A DNA stretch of 64,000 bases. Source: Phormidium tenue FACHB-1050 (lineage in GTDB: Bacteria; Cyanobacteriota; Cyanobacteriia; Pseudanabaenales; Pseudanabaenaceae). The notes under the pieces were generated by a model. It did not search any database. It had not been told where the DNA came from and saw nothing but the letters and a program-made list of their open reading frames with translations. A program made the position numbers and the translations under genes. The DNA is taken from contig NZ_JACJQY010000008.1 of NCBI RefSeq assembly GCF_014696925.1, positions 1 to 64,000 on the forward strand, written 5' to 3'. Positions 1 through 9,599 of the stretch are shown in pieces (position 1 is the first letter of the stretch; each line of letters begins with the position of its first letter).

Positions 1-84
1 TCCTTGTTAGACTTGGATTCTACTTCGATTAAATCTCATCCTAGATTTCCAGACCTTTGTTCATACGGTGCTATTGCTTACTAA
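1..84 (+). CDS. possible C-terminal end of a gene entering from upstream
   Basis: Frame 1 is open from the first base to a TAA at 82-84 (27 codons), while the other two forward frames stop within the first 30 bases. The predicted tail ends in YGAIAY. This is compatible with the 3' end of a gene whose body lies outside the window, but 27 codons is too short for proof and I do not recognise the family. Confidence 0.3.
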   Translation, partial: SLLDLDSTSIKSHPRFPDLCSYGAIAY

Positions 85-106
85 TTTTGTCCGAAGTATT
101 GTACTT

Positions 107-209
107 ATACTAATTCACAAAAGTGTGGCGACACTTTTGTGAATTGAAAATCAAACTCAGCAAGGGTTTTAAAAGCACAAAATGGCGGAGCCATTTTGTG
201 CTTTGGTAT
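107..209. repeat. family-1 palindromic element (MITE-like), full copy
   Basis: Two hairpins are joined by a short linker. The first has arms AATTCACAAAAGTGT and its complement; the second has GCACAAAATGGC and its complement. The linker contains a CAAGGGTTTTAAAA-like stretch. The outer ends read ATAC(T/C)AA and TTGGTAT followed by TA. Other copies lie at 907-1008, 49317-49420 and 62089-62190, with partial ones at 28784-28821 and 49783-49834. Confidence 0.8.
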
Positions 210-297
210 TAGACGGACTGACGATTGCTATACTTTTTGATACCGCGTTAATATCGCAACTTCTCCGTTCGCATCGACTAAAAACTGGTGGTATGTC

Positions 298-906
298 ATG
301 GCGCTCAAAATCGGCAGACTTGAGATTGGGTATCGCTTGCTAATTTCTCTAACCGCGATCGCGATCGCCTATGGATATCTAGGCAGCTATATATGCTTGT
401 TTTGGCTAGAACAGAGTTATTGGACCGCAGGCTTATTGTTTTTGTTAGCTGCTAGTGGCATATTTGCGATGCCTCGCAGCTTAGGTGGCTTAATCGCCGC
501 GATCGCCGCCATAATTACAATTTATATTAATGCCAATCTAAATGAAAGCCTAATAGGGGCTGCTATCTGCTTATTTCTTTATTGGGTTGGCTTTCAAGAT
601 ATCCGTTATAATCCTGCACCCAATAAAAAACTTAGCATTATCGATCTGATCGCCACAGCACTCACAATTGCTCTAATGATCGCGCTTACTATTGCCACAT
701 TTCAAATCCCTTTAAGTTGGTTAGCGAGTTTAACGATTGGCATAATAGCGGCTGCGGTAACCCTAATCGGCAAACAAATCGAGTATCTCGAATTATCAAC
801 AAAAGACAATTTTATTCTCCTTGGCATTTTGACTGGTAGTAGTTTGGTGATCGGAATTGCGATCAGAGTAATTTTCTATCTGCCAAAGCCCAACATTTTT
901 TTGTAG
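298..906 (+). CDS. hypothetical multi-spanning membrane protein
   Basis: A 202-residue, very hydrophobic protein with about seven predicted membrane helices (roughly residues 8-37, 44-58, 62-79, 85-99, 113-134, 139-157 and 172-194). No catalytic or transport motif was recognised, so no function is assigned. The ATG at 298 has no strong ribosome-binding site. The gene lies between two full family-1 palindromic elements, and the downstream one starts right after its stop codon. Codon use and HIP1 sites inside the gene look native. It converges with the methyltransferase at 1008-2354. Confidence 0.7.
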   Translation: MALKIGRLEIGYRLLISLTAIAIAYGYLGSYICLFWLEQSYWTAGLLFLLAASGIFAMPRSLGGLIAAIAAIITIYINANLNESLIGAAICLFLYWVGFQDIRYNPAPNKKLSIIDLIATALTIALMIALTIATFQIPLSWLASLTIGIIAAAVTLIGKQIEYLELSTKDNFILLGILTGSSLVIGIAIRVIFYLPKPNIFL

Positions 907-1008
907 CACCAAAACACAAAATGGCATAGCCATTTTGTGAATTAAAAATCAAACCCAGTAAGGGTTTTTAATTCACAAAAGTGTTGTCACACTTTCGTGA
1001 ATTGGTAT
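907..1008. repeat. family-1 palindromic element between convergent genes
   Basis: Same two-hairpin architecture as the copy at 107-209 but in the opposite orientation: the AAAACACAAAATGGC hairpin first, then the AATTCAC hairpin, ending TTGGTATTA. It fills the gap between two stop codons exactly; the TTA at 1008-1010 is the complement of the methyltransferase stop. It probably acts as a bidirectional transcription barrier here. Confidence 0.8.
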
Positions 1009-2354
1009 TAAATATCCTTTTCGATCATCACAAGTTGATCTATAACTAGTTCACCAAGTAAAAACCTTAATTCTTCACTAGCTTGGCGATCGCTGAGCTT
1101 ACCTGTAGGTGTAATCCTGCCACTAACAATAGTTGTCGAAACCTTACGATATGCTTCTAGTCTGGGTTTATGTACACTCCAATAGGTGACAAGCTCAGAG
1201 AATTTACATTCGCATTTCCAGAGAAATCGCAGACATAGAGTTACCGTTAGTGAGTCAAGCTTAGAATTATGTAATTTTTGAATATTAGAGTCAGGTCGAA
1301 GTTGAGCGATCGCCTGCTCCAGAGTCTTAAAAAATGCTTCTGTTCGTAAAATTGGATGTAAATGGACTGTTGCTGATTCCCACATCGTTGCTGTCCACTG
1401 ACTAATTTCTGTATAAGCAGAACGTCCTGAATGTCCACACCAAATATCAAGCAAACGGTTTACAGGATGTAGAAGTTCATAGGCATGAAGATTTTGTTCA
1501 GGTGTCGCATGATCTAAAAATTTAACAAATCCATCTGGAATATGCTCAGGAAATAGATTTGTCAATCGCCAGTCCGCAGGGTTGATCATACTGACAAATT
1601 CTAAGTTTGAACCTCTCAGCATCTGAAAGACTTCGGGAATTGTAAAGCCTTTATCTTCTTGAATGGCATAGTTTGCCAAAAAGAATCCCAAAGACTTATC
1701 AGACGGAGACCAAGTGTTAGCTTTGAGTAAAGTTCCATCTCCCAAAGCTTCCATAATTGCGTAAATCTGTTGATATTCATCCTCTGTGGGGTTGCGATCA
1801 AGGAATCCTAACAAACGAGAAAATGCCTGAGCGCGGAAGAAATCAGTACGCTGATAAAGACTATGTACATTGACTCGTAACAAGCCTTCAGGGGCAAGCA
1901 CTGCTCCCATGATTTTCAAGCCAAGTACTGGATCATTCAAAAGATAAAGTGTATCTTCGCAGTTAATATAGTCGAAATGTAAACCCTCTTTATCTTTTAA
2001 GTTAGGAAGTTCTTCGATCGGCAATTTATGAAATTCAGCATTGGGGAACCCGTGATAATTCAGACGATCTCTTGCCAAGCTTAAAGAAGCTTCAGAAAGA
2101 TCAATTCCTATAATTTTTGAATTGGGGTTTGCCATCGCAAGAGCCAAAGTGGTTACCCCTGAACCACATCCGACATCTAAAATAGTCAGATCTTGGCGAT
2201 CGCCTACCCGTTGAGTTTTGGCATACCAAGCTGATGCAAAAGAATGCAAAATTAAACCGCGATCGCCATCACCACCAGTTTGATTTGCGGGCAAATTTGG
2301 ATAAGGCATCAAATCAAACTGTTGCCGAATTTTTTCGTTGGGGTCAATGTTCAT
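1008..2354 (-). CDS. class I SAM-dependent methyltransferase
   Basis: Predicted soluble methyltransferase of about 448 residues. The N-terminus has the IRQQFDxxPYPxxP signature seen in a family of bacterial methyltransferases. SAM-binding motif I, LDVGCGSG, is at about residues 59-66, followed by the acidic loop IIGIDLSEASL. The C-terminal 200 residues are longer than a bare methyltransferase domain and may bind substrate; the substrate cannot be told. The frame extends to a TTG at 2378, but the ATG at 2354 (MNIDPNEK) fits family N-termini better. It is divergent from the oxidoreductase-GtrA gene at 2462 with about 107 bases between, which should hold both promoters. Function beyond methyl transfer is unknown. 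Confidence 0.8.
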   Translation of the reverse strand: MNIDPNEKIRQQFDLMPYPNLPANQTGGDGDRGLILHSFASAWYAKTQRVGDRQDLTILDVGCGSGVTTLALAMANPNSKIIGIDLSEASLSLARDRLNYHGFPNAEFHKLPIEELPNLKDKEGLHFDYINCEDTLYLLNDPVLGLKIMGAVLAPEGLLRVNVHSLYQRTDFFRAQAFSRLLGFLDRNPTEDEYQQIYAIMEALGDGTLLKANTWSPSDKSLGFFLANYAIQEDKGFTIPEVFQMLRGSNLEFVSMINPADWRLTNLFPEHIPDGFVKFLDHATPEQNLHAYELLHPVNRLLDIWCGHSGRSAYTEISQWTATMWESATVHLHPILRTEAFFKTLEQAIAQLRPDSNIQKLHNSKLDSLTVTLCLRFLWKCECKFSELVTYWSVHKPRLEAYRKVSTTIVSGRITPTGKLSDRQASEELRFLLGELVIDQLVMIEKDI

Positions 2355-2461
2355 ATTTAGAAAATCGTTCAATTTCAAAATTGTTTAAGCAAAACTTCTA
2401 GACAAGTGATTTCTATTTTTCTATGACAATGGGGTAACATCGCATAAACATTAACAGAACT

Positions 2462-4366
2462 ATGACCGTAAACCCACAAATACCATGTAGCGTTATTCTT
2501 GGTGCTGGGCCCGCAGGGCTTGCTGCTGCTTACACTCTATCTAAGCACAACAAAATAATTACAGTTGTAGAGCGAGAAGCCCAAGTTGGCGGATTGGCAA
2601 AAAGCTTTCATTTTCGTGGGTTTATTCTCGACTATGGACCTCATCGTTTTTTTACCAAACTTTCACCTGTGATCCGTTTATGGAATGAGGTTTTAGGAAT
2701 TGAGCAAGTTACTGTTAAACGATTAACACGCATATTTTATGGGGGGAAATATTTTAGCTACCCAATTCACGCTAAGGAAGTTTTATTTGCTTTAGGAATT
2801 AAAGAAACATTTCATATTCTTTACTCTTACTTAATTAGTCGTCTTTTTCCTAATTTTAATCCTCAAAACTTTGCTGAATGGATCATCGCTAGGTTTGGTA
2901 AGCGCTTATTTAGTATTTTTTTTGAAGGCTATACCGAAAAACTTTGGGGAATACCTTGCACTGAAATCGAGTCAGAATGGGCTGTGCAACGCATTAAAGG
3001 ATTATCTCTTAGCAAAGCGATTCGCAATGCAATTTTTGGCAATAGCGGTAAAGTAAAATCTTTAATCGATCAATTTCAATTTCCGCGATTAGGTTCGGGG
3101 CAACTATACGATCGCATTTGCGATCGCCTCCATGAACAAGATCAATCAATTTTGCTCAATACTGAAGTCATCAGTTGCCATCATGATGGTTTCAAAATCA
3201 CCCATGTTGTCCTACGCGATCGCCAGACAGGAAAAGAATCTTTAGTTAGCTGTAGTCATGTTATTTCATCAATTCCCCTAAACTTACTAGTACAGCAAAT
3301 GCAACCAGCACCACCACCCGAAGTAATGGCGGCGGCAAAATCTTTACAGTTTCGCAATACAATTCTGGTGTATTTAATTGTTGATAGCGAATCCTTATTT
3401 CCTGATAATTGGCTATATATTAATGACGCAAAAGTAGGCTTAGGTAGAGTTACTAACTTTGCAAATTGGTCGCCAGATATGTTACCCAACTCATCAATTT
3501 CACAAACACCTTTATGCTGTGAATATTGGTGCAATAGTAATGAAGCGATGTGGCAAGAGTCTGAGGATATATTAATAGCTAATGCGATCACCGAACTACG
3601 TCAGATCAAATTACTAGGCAATCAAACCATAAGTGATGCTTTTGTAATCCGCTTACCGCGTACCTATCCAGTTTACACAGGTAACTATCGAGAAGCGATC
3701 AATACAATTCAAAACTATTTATCCCAATTCTCTAATCTGCAACTAATTGGACGCTACGGATCATTTAAGTATAATAATCAAGACCATAGTTTATTAATGG
3801 GGATTTGGGCAGCCGAAAATATTATTGGTCTATCCAAACATGATCTCTGGTCAGTCAATTCAGATACAGAATATGGAGAAGAAATGAATTTAGAAGCCGA
3901 GAAAACTAATGAAGCTAAAATCCCAGAAATACAAACACAAACTCAAAAAAAATGGCAAGAAAATTTGCAACAACTAAGCAGATATTTCTTGACAGGTGGT
4001 ATCGCTACTATTATCGATGTCAGCATATTTTCACTTTTACGGCAATTAGATATCTTCTATATCTACGCCTTGTGTATTAGTTATTTCTTTGGACTTACGA
4101 CAAATTTCTGGTTGAGTCGTAATTATGTTTTTGGCGTTTACTGGCAAAATGGATTGCTTCAATATCTTGTTTTTACGGCGATCGCTCTCAATAGTCTATT
4201 AGCAAATTTGGGAATGATTCAGCTATTAGTTAATGAGCTAAAGTGGCAACCAATTCCTGCAAGGATTATTAGTGCTGGTTGTATTGTATTTCTGAGCTTT
4301 ATTGGTCATAAATTATATTCATTTAGTTCGCAGCAGGATGTTCGTAGTTCTTCTGTAAGTAAATAA
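2462..4366 (+). CDS. FAD/NAD(P)-dependent amine-oxidase-like protein fused to GtrA-like membrane domain
   Basis: 634 residues. The first ~450 form a flavin oxidoreductase of the protoporphyrinogen oxidase/UDP-galactopyranose mutase-like group: dinucleotide-binding GAGPAG at residues 14-19, then VVEREAQVGGLAKS and a C-terminal flavin-contact segment with YGSFKYNNQDHS. A charged linker (about 460-500) leads to a GtrA-family domain (about 505-620) with four hydrophobic helices and the typical RYFLTGG entry and NFWLSRNYVF motif. GtrA proteins help move or use polyprenyl-linked sugars at the inner membrane. The fusion suggests a membrane-tethered enzyme acting on a sugar or lipid-linked sugar. It is followed 15 bases later by a GT-C-like membrane protein on the same strand, so the two are probably an operon. 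Domain assignment is good; substrate is inference. Confidence 0.8.
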   Translation: MTVNPQIPCSVILGAGPAGLAAAYTLSKHNKIITVVEREAQVGGLAKSFHFRGFILDYGPHRFFTKLSPVIRLWNEVLGIEQVTVKRLTRIFYGGKYFSYPIHAKEVLFALGIKETFHILYSYLISRLFPNFNPQNFAEWIIARFGKRLFSIFFEGYTEKLWGIPCTEIESEWAVQRIKGLSLSKAIRNAIFGNSGKVKSLIDQFQFPRLGSGQLYDRICDRLHEQDQSILLNTEVISCHHDGFKITHVVLRDRQTGKESLVSCSHVISSIPLNLLVQQMQPAPPPEVMAAAKSLQFRNTILVYLIVDSESLFPDNWLYINDAKVGLGRVTNFANWSPDMLPNSSISQTPLCCEYWCNSNEAMWQESEDILIANAITELRQIKLLGNQTISDAFVIRLPRTYPVYTGNYREAINTIQNYLSQFSNLQLIGRYGSFKYNNQDHSLLMGIWAAENIIGLSKHDLWSVNSDTEYGEEMNLEAEKTNEAKIPEIQTQTQKKWQENLQQLSRYFLTGGIATIIDVSIFSLLRQLDIFYIYALCISYFFGLTTNFWLSRNYVFGVYWQNGLLQYLVFTAIALNSLLANLGMIQLLVNELKWQPIPARIISAGCIVFLSFIGHKLYSFSSQQDVRSSSVSK

Positions 4367-4381
4367 TCAAAAAAGATAAAT

Positions 4382-5563
4382 ATGAACCATTTAAAAAAAA
4401 GAATATATGAATTATTGCAAAAATATAAAATACCTATTGCTGTTTTTATATTCTTAGCTATAGTTTTAGGTTTAACAACTCCATTTAATAGTGGTGATAG
4501 TCCACCAATATTATTAGCAAAAGAACTTTTACTGGGTAAACCATATTTGCCTGAAAAAATATCTTGGATTGAAATGTTGGAATGGGATGGGCATCATTAC
4601 ATTGCCTATCCGCCCATGGTGACTTTTTTAGTTGTTCCCTATGTCTTACTTGGTGGTCAAAATTTAGGTGGTGCGCCTATTAATTCCATCTTTATTTTTG
4701 GGTCAGCAATCTTGTTATTTCTGTTAGTTAAGAAATTGCAAGGAATTAAACAATGGGCTAATTTAGCAGCGATCGCTTATGTACTTGGTACAACTAATTT
4801 GCATTCGGCGCATATTGGTAGTGTCTGGCTATTAATGCATAGTCAGGGAAATTTCTTTTTACTATTATCTCTATGGCTATTTATTAGCAGACGAGCATAT
4901 TTTGGGGCAGGACTATGTTTAGCGATCGCCTTTCAAGTGCGCTATGTGATTTTAGCGACTATTCTCGTATTTCCTATATATGCCTTCATGTATTTTCGTC
5001 CATTCCCCTCTATTCAACAATGGCGTAACTTCATTTTAGGCATAATACCACCTTGTTTAATGTCTTGGGCTTTTCAATGGTGGACATTGGAAAATCCCTT
5101 TACATCTCCCTATACTATTGCATGGCAGCAATGGGGACCACCTGAATACATTTTTTCTCTTACTTATTTTCAGCGTAACTTTCAAATTTATTTTTGGGGA
5201 ATGCCGACCATATTAGACAAATTTCCTTACCTACGGTTTGAGTGGGATGGTCAAGCAATGTGGGTAATTAGTCCATTCTTATTGGGACTTTTATTCTTAA
5301 ATTTTCGATTTAGGTTTGTATGGGCTTTTTTGCCATCTGCACTTGTGATGTTAATTGCTTATCTTTGCTATTTTCATACAGGATTTACGCAATATGGAAC
5401 TCGTTATATTCAAGATCTTTTCCCACTGTTAATCCCTCTTGCTTTTACAGGATTTAGCAGAAAGAGTCTATGGATACGCCAATTATTACCTATAGCAGTT
5501 TTAGTTTCTTGTTTAATTAATATATATGCTTTACTTTTTGCACTTGATACTAATTGGACATAA
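4382..5563 (+). CDS. GT-C-like multi-spanning glycosyltransferase-type membrane protein
   Basis: 393 residues with about nine or ten membrane helices. The first long extracytoplasmic loop carries acidic residues (NSGDSPP near residue 40, then EWDGHHYIAYPP around 75), the usual location of the catalytic Asp/Glu in GT-C enzymes that use polyprenyl-phosphate sugars. Length is on the short side for that fold. It starts 15 bases after the oxidoreductase-GtrA gene, so joint transcription is likely, and converges with the gene at 5592-7358 with only 28 bases between and no clear terminator. Donor and acceptor cannot be told. The gene is AT-rich compared with neighbours downstream. Confidence 0.65.
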   Translation: MNHLKKRIYELLQKYKIPIAVFIFLAIVLGLTTPFNSGDSPPILLAKELLLGKPYLPEKISWIEMLEWDGHHYIAYPPMVTFLVVPYVLLGGQNLGGAPINSIFIFGSAILLFLLVKKLQGIKQWANLAAIAYVLGTTNLHSAHIGSVWLLMHSQGNFFLLLSLWLFISRRAYFGAGLCLAIAFQVRYVILATILVFPIYAFMYFRPFPSIQQWRNFILGIIPPCLMSWAFQWWTLENPFTSPYTIAWQQWGPPEYIFSLTYFQRNFQIYFWGMPTILDKFPYLRFEWDGQAMWVISPFLLGLLFLNFRFRFVWAFLPSALVMLIAYLCYFHTGFTQYGTRYIQDLFPLLIPLAFTGFSRKSLWIRQLLPIAVLVSCLINIYALLFALDTNWT

Positions 5564-5591
5564 AATTTATCACGACAGTATCGCAATAATA

Positions 5592-7358
5592 TTATAACAA
5601 TAGTTTCAATTTCTCATTTCGACATAAATGCACTTTTTTGTTCATAATTCTTTCGGGGATGGCTTGCCATGAATCATGACAAAATTCTTCTATTTGTGAG
5701 CTAGCAGCTTCATCTTCATAGCTAAGAAATACTGGATTTAAGTCTTTTAAATTAGACAGATGTAGGCGATCTTTTATATAAGTTAATCCTTGAGTAGTGT
5801 AAACAAATCGATTAGCATACCAAGTTGGTTGCGGTGGTACTGAACCAATAAAAATCATGGGAGAATCGGAGATTGGCAAATCATCAGGTGTAATATATTT
5901 TTGAATAATCGCACCAACTTCTCTTGGAAAAGCTCCGCCTGATCCTGCAAATTTTACAAACTCCGAGGAAACATCTTTATTTGTAAAAATACCTAAAGTT
6001 CCTATGATAATCAGAGCTAACCAAGGCAAAGTAGAGAAAGATATTGACAATGAGTTTGACAAATAACTGATTAAATACTGTAGCAATATAAAAATAGAAA
6101 TTGGGATAACTATCCAAATAATAAATATCGTCGGTAAGCCAAGCTTAAAAGCCGAGAAATCATGAATAGTTGAATGTTGTTTTAAAATAGCAATTTGTAA
6201 TAGTGGCGCACCCAATATTAATAAACAGGTTGACATAAAACATAATTTAGCTTGACTATGCCAACACAGCCAAATTAGAAGTGTAAGGCTACCAATCGAG
6301 AATATTGGTAGAGAAAATTTGCCAGCATCCCATAGTTCTTTTAAGTAATGGGGTAAATAATAATGCCAGTATAAACTCATCACAAATATATCTTGACTCA
6401 GGTTAAATTCAAGGTTTATCCCTACTCTTTCTAGTGCAATATTCGTGATTTGATGAAAGCCATCTTTATAGTAAATCAGTTGGGCAGTAAACCAGAGAGA
6501 AATAACAGCGATCGCTATTACAATCGGCATAACAGCTCTAAATGCTGACCATATACTTTTACGCACTAATGGCACGAATATAGTTAGCATTAGCAACAGC
6601 AAAAATACCCATCCATACCAGTCAAATCCTGAGGCACACAGAGAAGATATAAAGAGAATTACTTGTTTAGGTCGCGATAAGTTTTCAAATTGAAATCGTT
6701 GCTTAATTGCAAATAAAATTAGGACATAAATTGGTAATAAAACTGCTTGATCGCAAAAATAAACATTCTGTGACCAATAGAGCACAGCAGGAGTTAACAT
6801 CCAAGCTGATGTACCTATAAAAGCCAAAATTTTGCCACCCCAATTCTGTAGAAAATCAATCTTTTTAAATAGTAGAATGATTTCTAAAAATAGAAAGTAG
6901 ATAGCTAATCCGCTAAATAAGCGATCGCATATTAAATGATAAATCTGTAAATTAGCTACAGTAGTAGAAATTGCGAAAATTTTAAAAACTATATAAGGAA
7001 CAACTAGCCATAGAGAAGGATAACTAAGATAAACTCCATCACCTTTGTCAAAAATAGTGATGTCAGCTTGGAGATATTCCATACTCTTAGGTACAAGTAC
7101 AGAAGCACCTAATAAATTCCCAATCCCCCATTGATCTAAGGCTCTTAGGCTAACTAAACTATGTGCAGTCAGATATTCATGATGAGCGTCAATATCTAAG
7201 GGACGATTAAAAACTGAACTAGATAAAAAAAGGCTAATCAACCAAATTATAATAACAATCAATACTTCCCAAACCCATGATTTTGACTCTTTACTTATTT
7301 GATATTTGTAGTTTTCAATTAAACTGGTATATTTCGCGATTTTTTCTCGTAGATACAT
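5592..7358 (-). CDS. large membrane protein, GT39/GT-C-like
   Basis: 588 residues: a short cytoplasmic N-terminus, then about twelve membrane helices and a soluble C-terminal part of ~120 residues with PTWYANRF and cysteine-containing segments. The first extracytoplasmic loop contains DIDAHHE (about residue 57), matching the position of the acidic catalytic motif of GT-C glycosyltransferases. No closer family was recognised. The ATG at 7358 is divergent from the TVP38-like gene at 7390, leaving only 31 bases for a shared promoter region. A role in adding sugars to surface polymers is inferred from the neighbouring glycosyltransferases, not proven. Confidence 0.6.
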   Translation of the reverse strand: MYLREKIAKYTSLIENYKYQISKESKSWVWEVLIVIIIWLISLFLSSSVFNRPLDIDAHHEYLTAHSLVSLRALDQWGIGNLLGASVLVPKSMEYLQADITIFDKGDGVYLSYPSLWLVVPYIVFKIFAISTTVANLQIYHLICDRLFSGLAIYFLFLEIILLFKKIDFLQNWGGKILAFIGTSAWMLTPAVLYWSQNVYFCDQAVLLPIYVLILFAIKQRFQFENLSRPKQVILFISSLCASGFDWYGWVFLLLLMLTIFVPLVRKSIWSAFRAVMPIVIAIAVISLWFTAQLIYYKDGFHQITNIALERVGINLEFNLSQDIFVMSLYWHYYLPHYLKELWDAGKFSLPIFSIGSLTLLIWLCWHSQAKLCFMSTCLLILGAPLLQIAILKQHSTIHDFSAFKLGLPTIFIIWIVIPISIFILLQYLISYLSNSLSISFSTLPWLALIIIGTLGIFTNKDVSSEFVKFAGSGGAFPREVGAIIQKYITPDDLPISDSPMIFIGSVPPQPTWYANRFVYTTQGLTYIKDRLHLSNLKDLNPVFLSYEDEAASSQIEEFCHDSWQAIPERIMNKKVHLCRNEKLKLLL

Positions 7359-7389
7359 AAATTTAAGAGTGATAATTTAAGCTGTTGAT

Positions 7390-8046
7390 ATGAATAAAAA
7401 ACTTTTTATAGTCTGCATCCTAATGATAATTACATCTTGGGTGACTTTTTCTCATATCGATTGGTTAAACCAAATTCAGAAAATTATCCTAGATGCAGGG
7501 TCTTGGGGTGCTGTAATTTTTGTTGTCGCTTACGCGATCGCTACTTTGCTCATTTTACCTGTGACTGCTTTTAATATTGCAGGCGGGGCAATTTATGGAG
7601 GGGTTGAAGGATTATTATTAACTTCTTTGGGGGCTTTACTCTCAGCATTGCTTGGTTTTGTTTTGGCGCGATCGCTTGGTGCAAAATTCATTAACAATGA
7701 TCGATGGCCAAACGTGAGCCAAAAACTCGCCTCAGGAGGAATTGCTTACTCCTTTGCCGCAAGGCTATTGCCCCTGATTCCTTACGGTGTGGTTAGCTTT
7801 GCCGCAGGTTTGAGTGCAATTAAACGCCGTGATTATCTATTAGGCACTTTATTCGGTACGCCTTTGGGGATTTGTCCTTTTGTGTTTTTGGGTAGTGCTG
7901 GCGTACAAGTGAGTTCAGGACATGATGTGCTACCTTTAGTGGCTAGTAGCATGGGACTAGCAATTCTGATTGTGGCGGGTACATGGTATAGCTCCAACAA
8001 GAAGGACGAATTAGTGCAGAGTGATTATGCAGAACCTACAAAATAA
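7390..8046 (+). CDS. TVP38/TMEM64 (DedA-superfamily) membrane protein
   Basis: 218 residues with an N-terminal helix, then the conserved VTT-type core: LPVTAFNIAGGAIYGG (residues ~57-73) and FAARLLPLIPYGVVSFAAG (~121-140), followed by GTPLGICPF. These re-entrant segments characterise the DedA/VTT superfamily, members of which scramble or flip lipids including polyprenyl phosphates. Next to several polyprenyl-sugar-type glycosyltransferases, recycling of a lipid carrier is an attractive but unproven role. The end overlaps the start of the PMT-family gene downstream by about 20 bases, so the two are translationally coupled. Confidence 0.8.
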   Translation: MNKKLFIVCILMIITSWVTFSHIDWLNQIQKIILDAGSWGAVIFVVAYAIATLLILPVTAFNIAGGAIYGGVEGLLLTSLGALLSALLGFVLARSLGAKFINNDRWPNVSQKLASGGIAYSFAARLLPLIPYGVVSFAAGLSAIKRRDYLLGTLFGTPLGICPFVFLGSAGVQVSSGHDVLPLVASSMGLAILIVAGTWYSSNKKDELVQSDYAEPTK

Positions 8047-9469
8047 TTTAGAGAAGAATGCATCCCAAGAGCCAGAGAGACAGTTTCATATTCAATCAGG
8101 ACGGGATTGGTATTTAGTTTTGGGTGCTTTAGGCATTTTCATAATTGCTTTGTTTCTACATTTTTGGCAATTAGGAAAAATTCCCTATCCAGTTTTTGAT
8201 GAAATTTGGTTTGGGCGATATGCCGAAGAGTATCTAGAGGGTAAACCAACATGGGAAGGTCATCCGCCACTAGGTAAATATTTCATCATGATCGGCATTT
8301 TACTGTTTGGACATAATGAAATTGGCTATCGGTTTCTTGATGCAAGTTTTGGGTCGATTATGCCTTTGTTAGTGATTGGGCTAGTCTATCGTCTGACTTA
8401 CAAACGTAATTTTGCACTTTTGACAGGTTTATTTGTCAGTAGTGATGGTTTGTTTTTAGTAGAATCTCGATTAAGTTTGATCAATATCTTTTTGGTTGGC
8501 TGTGGCGTGACATCACAGATATTTTTGATTGCGGGTTTAGAGAATAAGGGGAAATTACGCACATTTTTACTTTGTTGTGCAGGGCTGATGCTTGGTGCAA
8601 CTGCATCAGTGAAATGGAATGGATTGGGATTTAGTTTATTGCTGTTTTTATTGGTGATGTTAGTATGGGCGATCGCCAAATTTTTTCCAAAAAATTTGGA
8701 ACGTTTAGGAATACTTGCCGAAATTATTAAATTGCATTGGTGGCAGTATTTATTTTGTTTTGTAGCCATGCCGATCGCCTTTTATCTAGTGCAGTGGTTA
8801 CCTCTTTTTATGCTCAACCCTGGTGGTACTGCACTATTGAATGGCTGGGAATCGATTCCAAATTTTGGGAAGTTAATAGTTTCAGTACATCAACATATTC
8901 TCTGGTGGCATTCCTCGGACATTGTGACAAGTATTGATCCTGAGCATCCCGCCCATCCATACTGCTCATCGGCAATTTCATGGGCTGTCTCTGCCAGACC
9001 AGTTGGTTATTACTTCCAGAATAACGATGGATATTTTTCGGTTATTCAAGGACTGGGGAATCCGATTTTGTGGTGGTTCTCAACTTTGGCGATCGTAGTC
9101 ACAACCATCACTTCCTTCTTGTCTAAATTTTTACCGAGATTTCACAAATCTACCAATGGCAGTAATGACTACTTACTTTTGGGCTATTTCTCTAACTATG
9201 CACCTTGGCTAATTGTGAAGCGTTGCCTATTTATCTATCACTATATGTCTGCTGCGGTGTTTAGCTTTATGGCTTTAGCATGGCTAGTTAGCCAAATGCT
9301 TGAACAAAAAGGGATTCTACGTTATCTGGGATATGCAATTATTTCCGCTGTAGTGCTAAGTCAGATTTTCTTTATGCCGATTTGGTTAGGTTTACCCATA
9401 TTATCTGACGATTTTTATCATCGGATTTGGTTTATGCCAGAAAAAATATCTGGGTTTAATTGGATTTAA
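8027..9469 (+). CDS. PMT-family (GT39) protein O-mannosyltransferase-like enzyme
   Basis: About 480 residues. The first extracytoplasmic loop has VFDEIWFGRYAEEYLEG with the DE pair that is catalytic in protein O-mannosyltransferases, followed by HPPLGK, also conserved in the family. About ten further membrane helices follow, and a second loop contains HPYCSSAISW and GNPILWW, typical of the bacterial/actinobacterial PMT group. Such enzymes move mannose from polyprenyl-phosphate-mannose to secreted proteins. The open frame begins with a GTG at 8021; the ATG two codons later (8027) is preferred. It overlaps the TVP38-like gene. A polyprenyl-phosphate sugar synthase-like GT2 that could make the donor is encoded just downstream on the other strand. 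Confidence 0.8.
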   Translation: MQNLQNNLEKNASQEPERQFHIQSGRDWYLVLGALGIFIIALFLHFWQLGKIPYPVFDEIWFGRYAEEYLEGKPTWEGHPPLGKYFIMIGILLFGHNEIGYRFLDASFGSIMPLLVIGLVYRLTYKRNFALLTGLFVSSDGLFLVESRLSLINIFLVGCGVTSQIFLIAGLENKGKLRTFLLCCAGLMLGATASVKWNGLGFSLLLFLLVMLVWAIAKFFPKNLERLGILAEIIKLHWWQYLFCFVAMPIAFYLVQWLPLFMLNPGGTALLNGWESIPNFGKLIVSVHQHILWWHSSDIVTSIDPEHPAHPYCSSAISWAVSARPVGYYFQNNDGYFSVIQGLGNPILWWFSTLAIVVTTITSFLSKFLPRFHKSTNGSNDYLLLGYFSNYAPWLIVKRCLFIYHYMSAAVFSFMALAWLVSQMLEQKGILRYLGYAIISAVVLSQIFFMPIWLGLPILSDDFYHRIWFMPEKISGFNWI

Positions 9470-9473
9470 AATC

Positions 9474-9578
9474 TATAGCTATAGCTACCTGTATCAGGAC
9501 AAATCAAAACCCAAATAGTGTGAGGCGGTGCGAAGCACCGCCTCACACTATTTGGGTTTAAGAATGGCGACAGCTATA
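9474..9578. repeat. family-2 palindromic element
   Basis: A perfect hairpin at 9507-9559 (AAACCCAAATAGTGTGAGGC stem, centre GTGCGAAGCAC) is flanked by TATAGC-containing ends: left type ACCTGTATCAGGACA, right type the complement of CTGTCGCCATTC. It lies between the convergent genes at 9469 and 9600. Other copies are at 11662, 28821, 34384, 45129, 49833 and 51707. Confidence 0.85.
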
Positions 9579-9599
9579 GAAAATGAGATTTACTGCATC

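Noticed and set aside
8398-8769. 123-codon frame opposite the PMT-like gene
   Set aside because: Lys/Asn/Ser-rich antisense of hydrophobic codons; no start signal.
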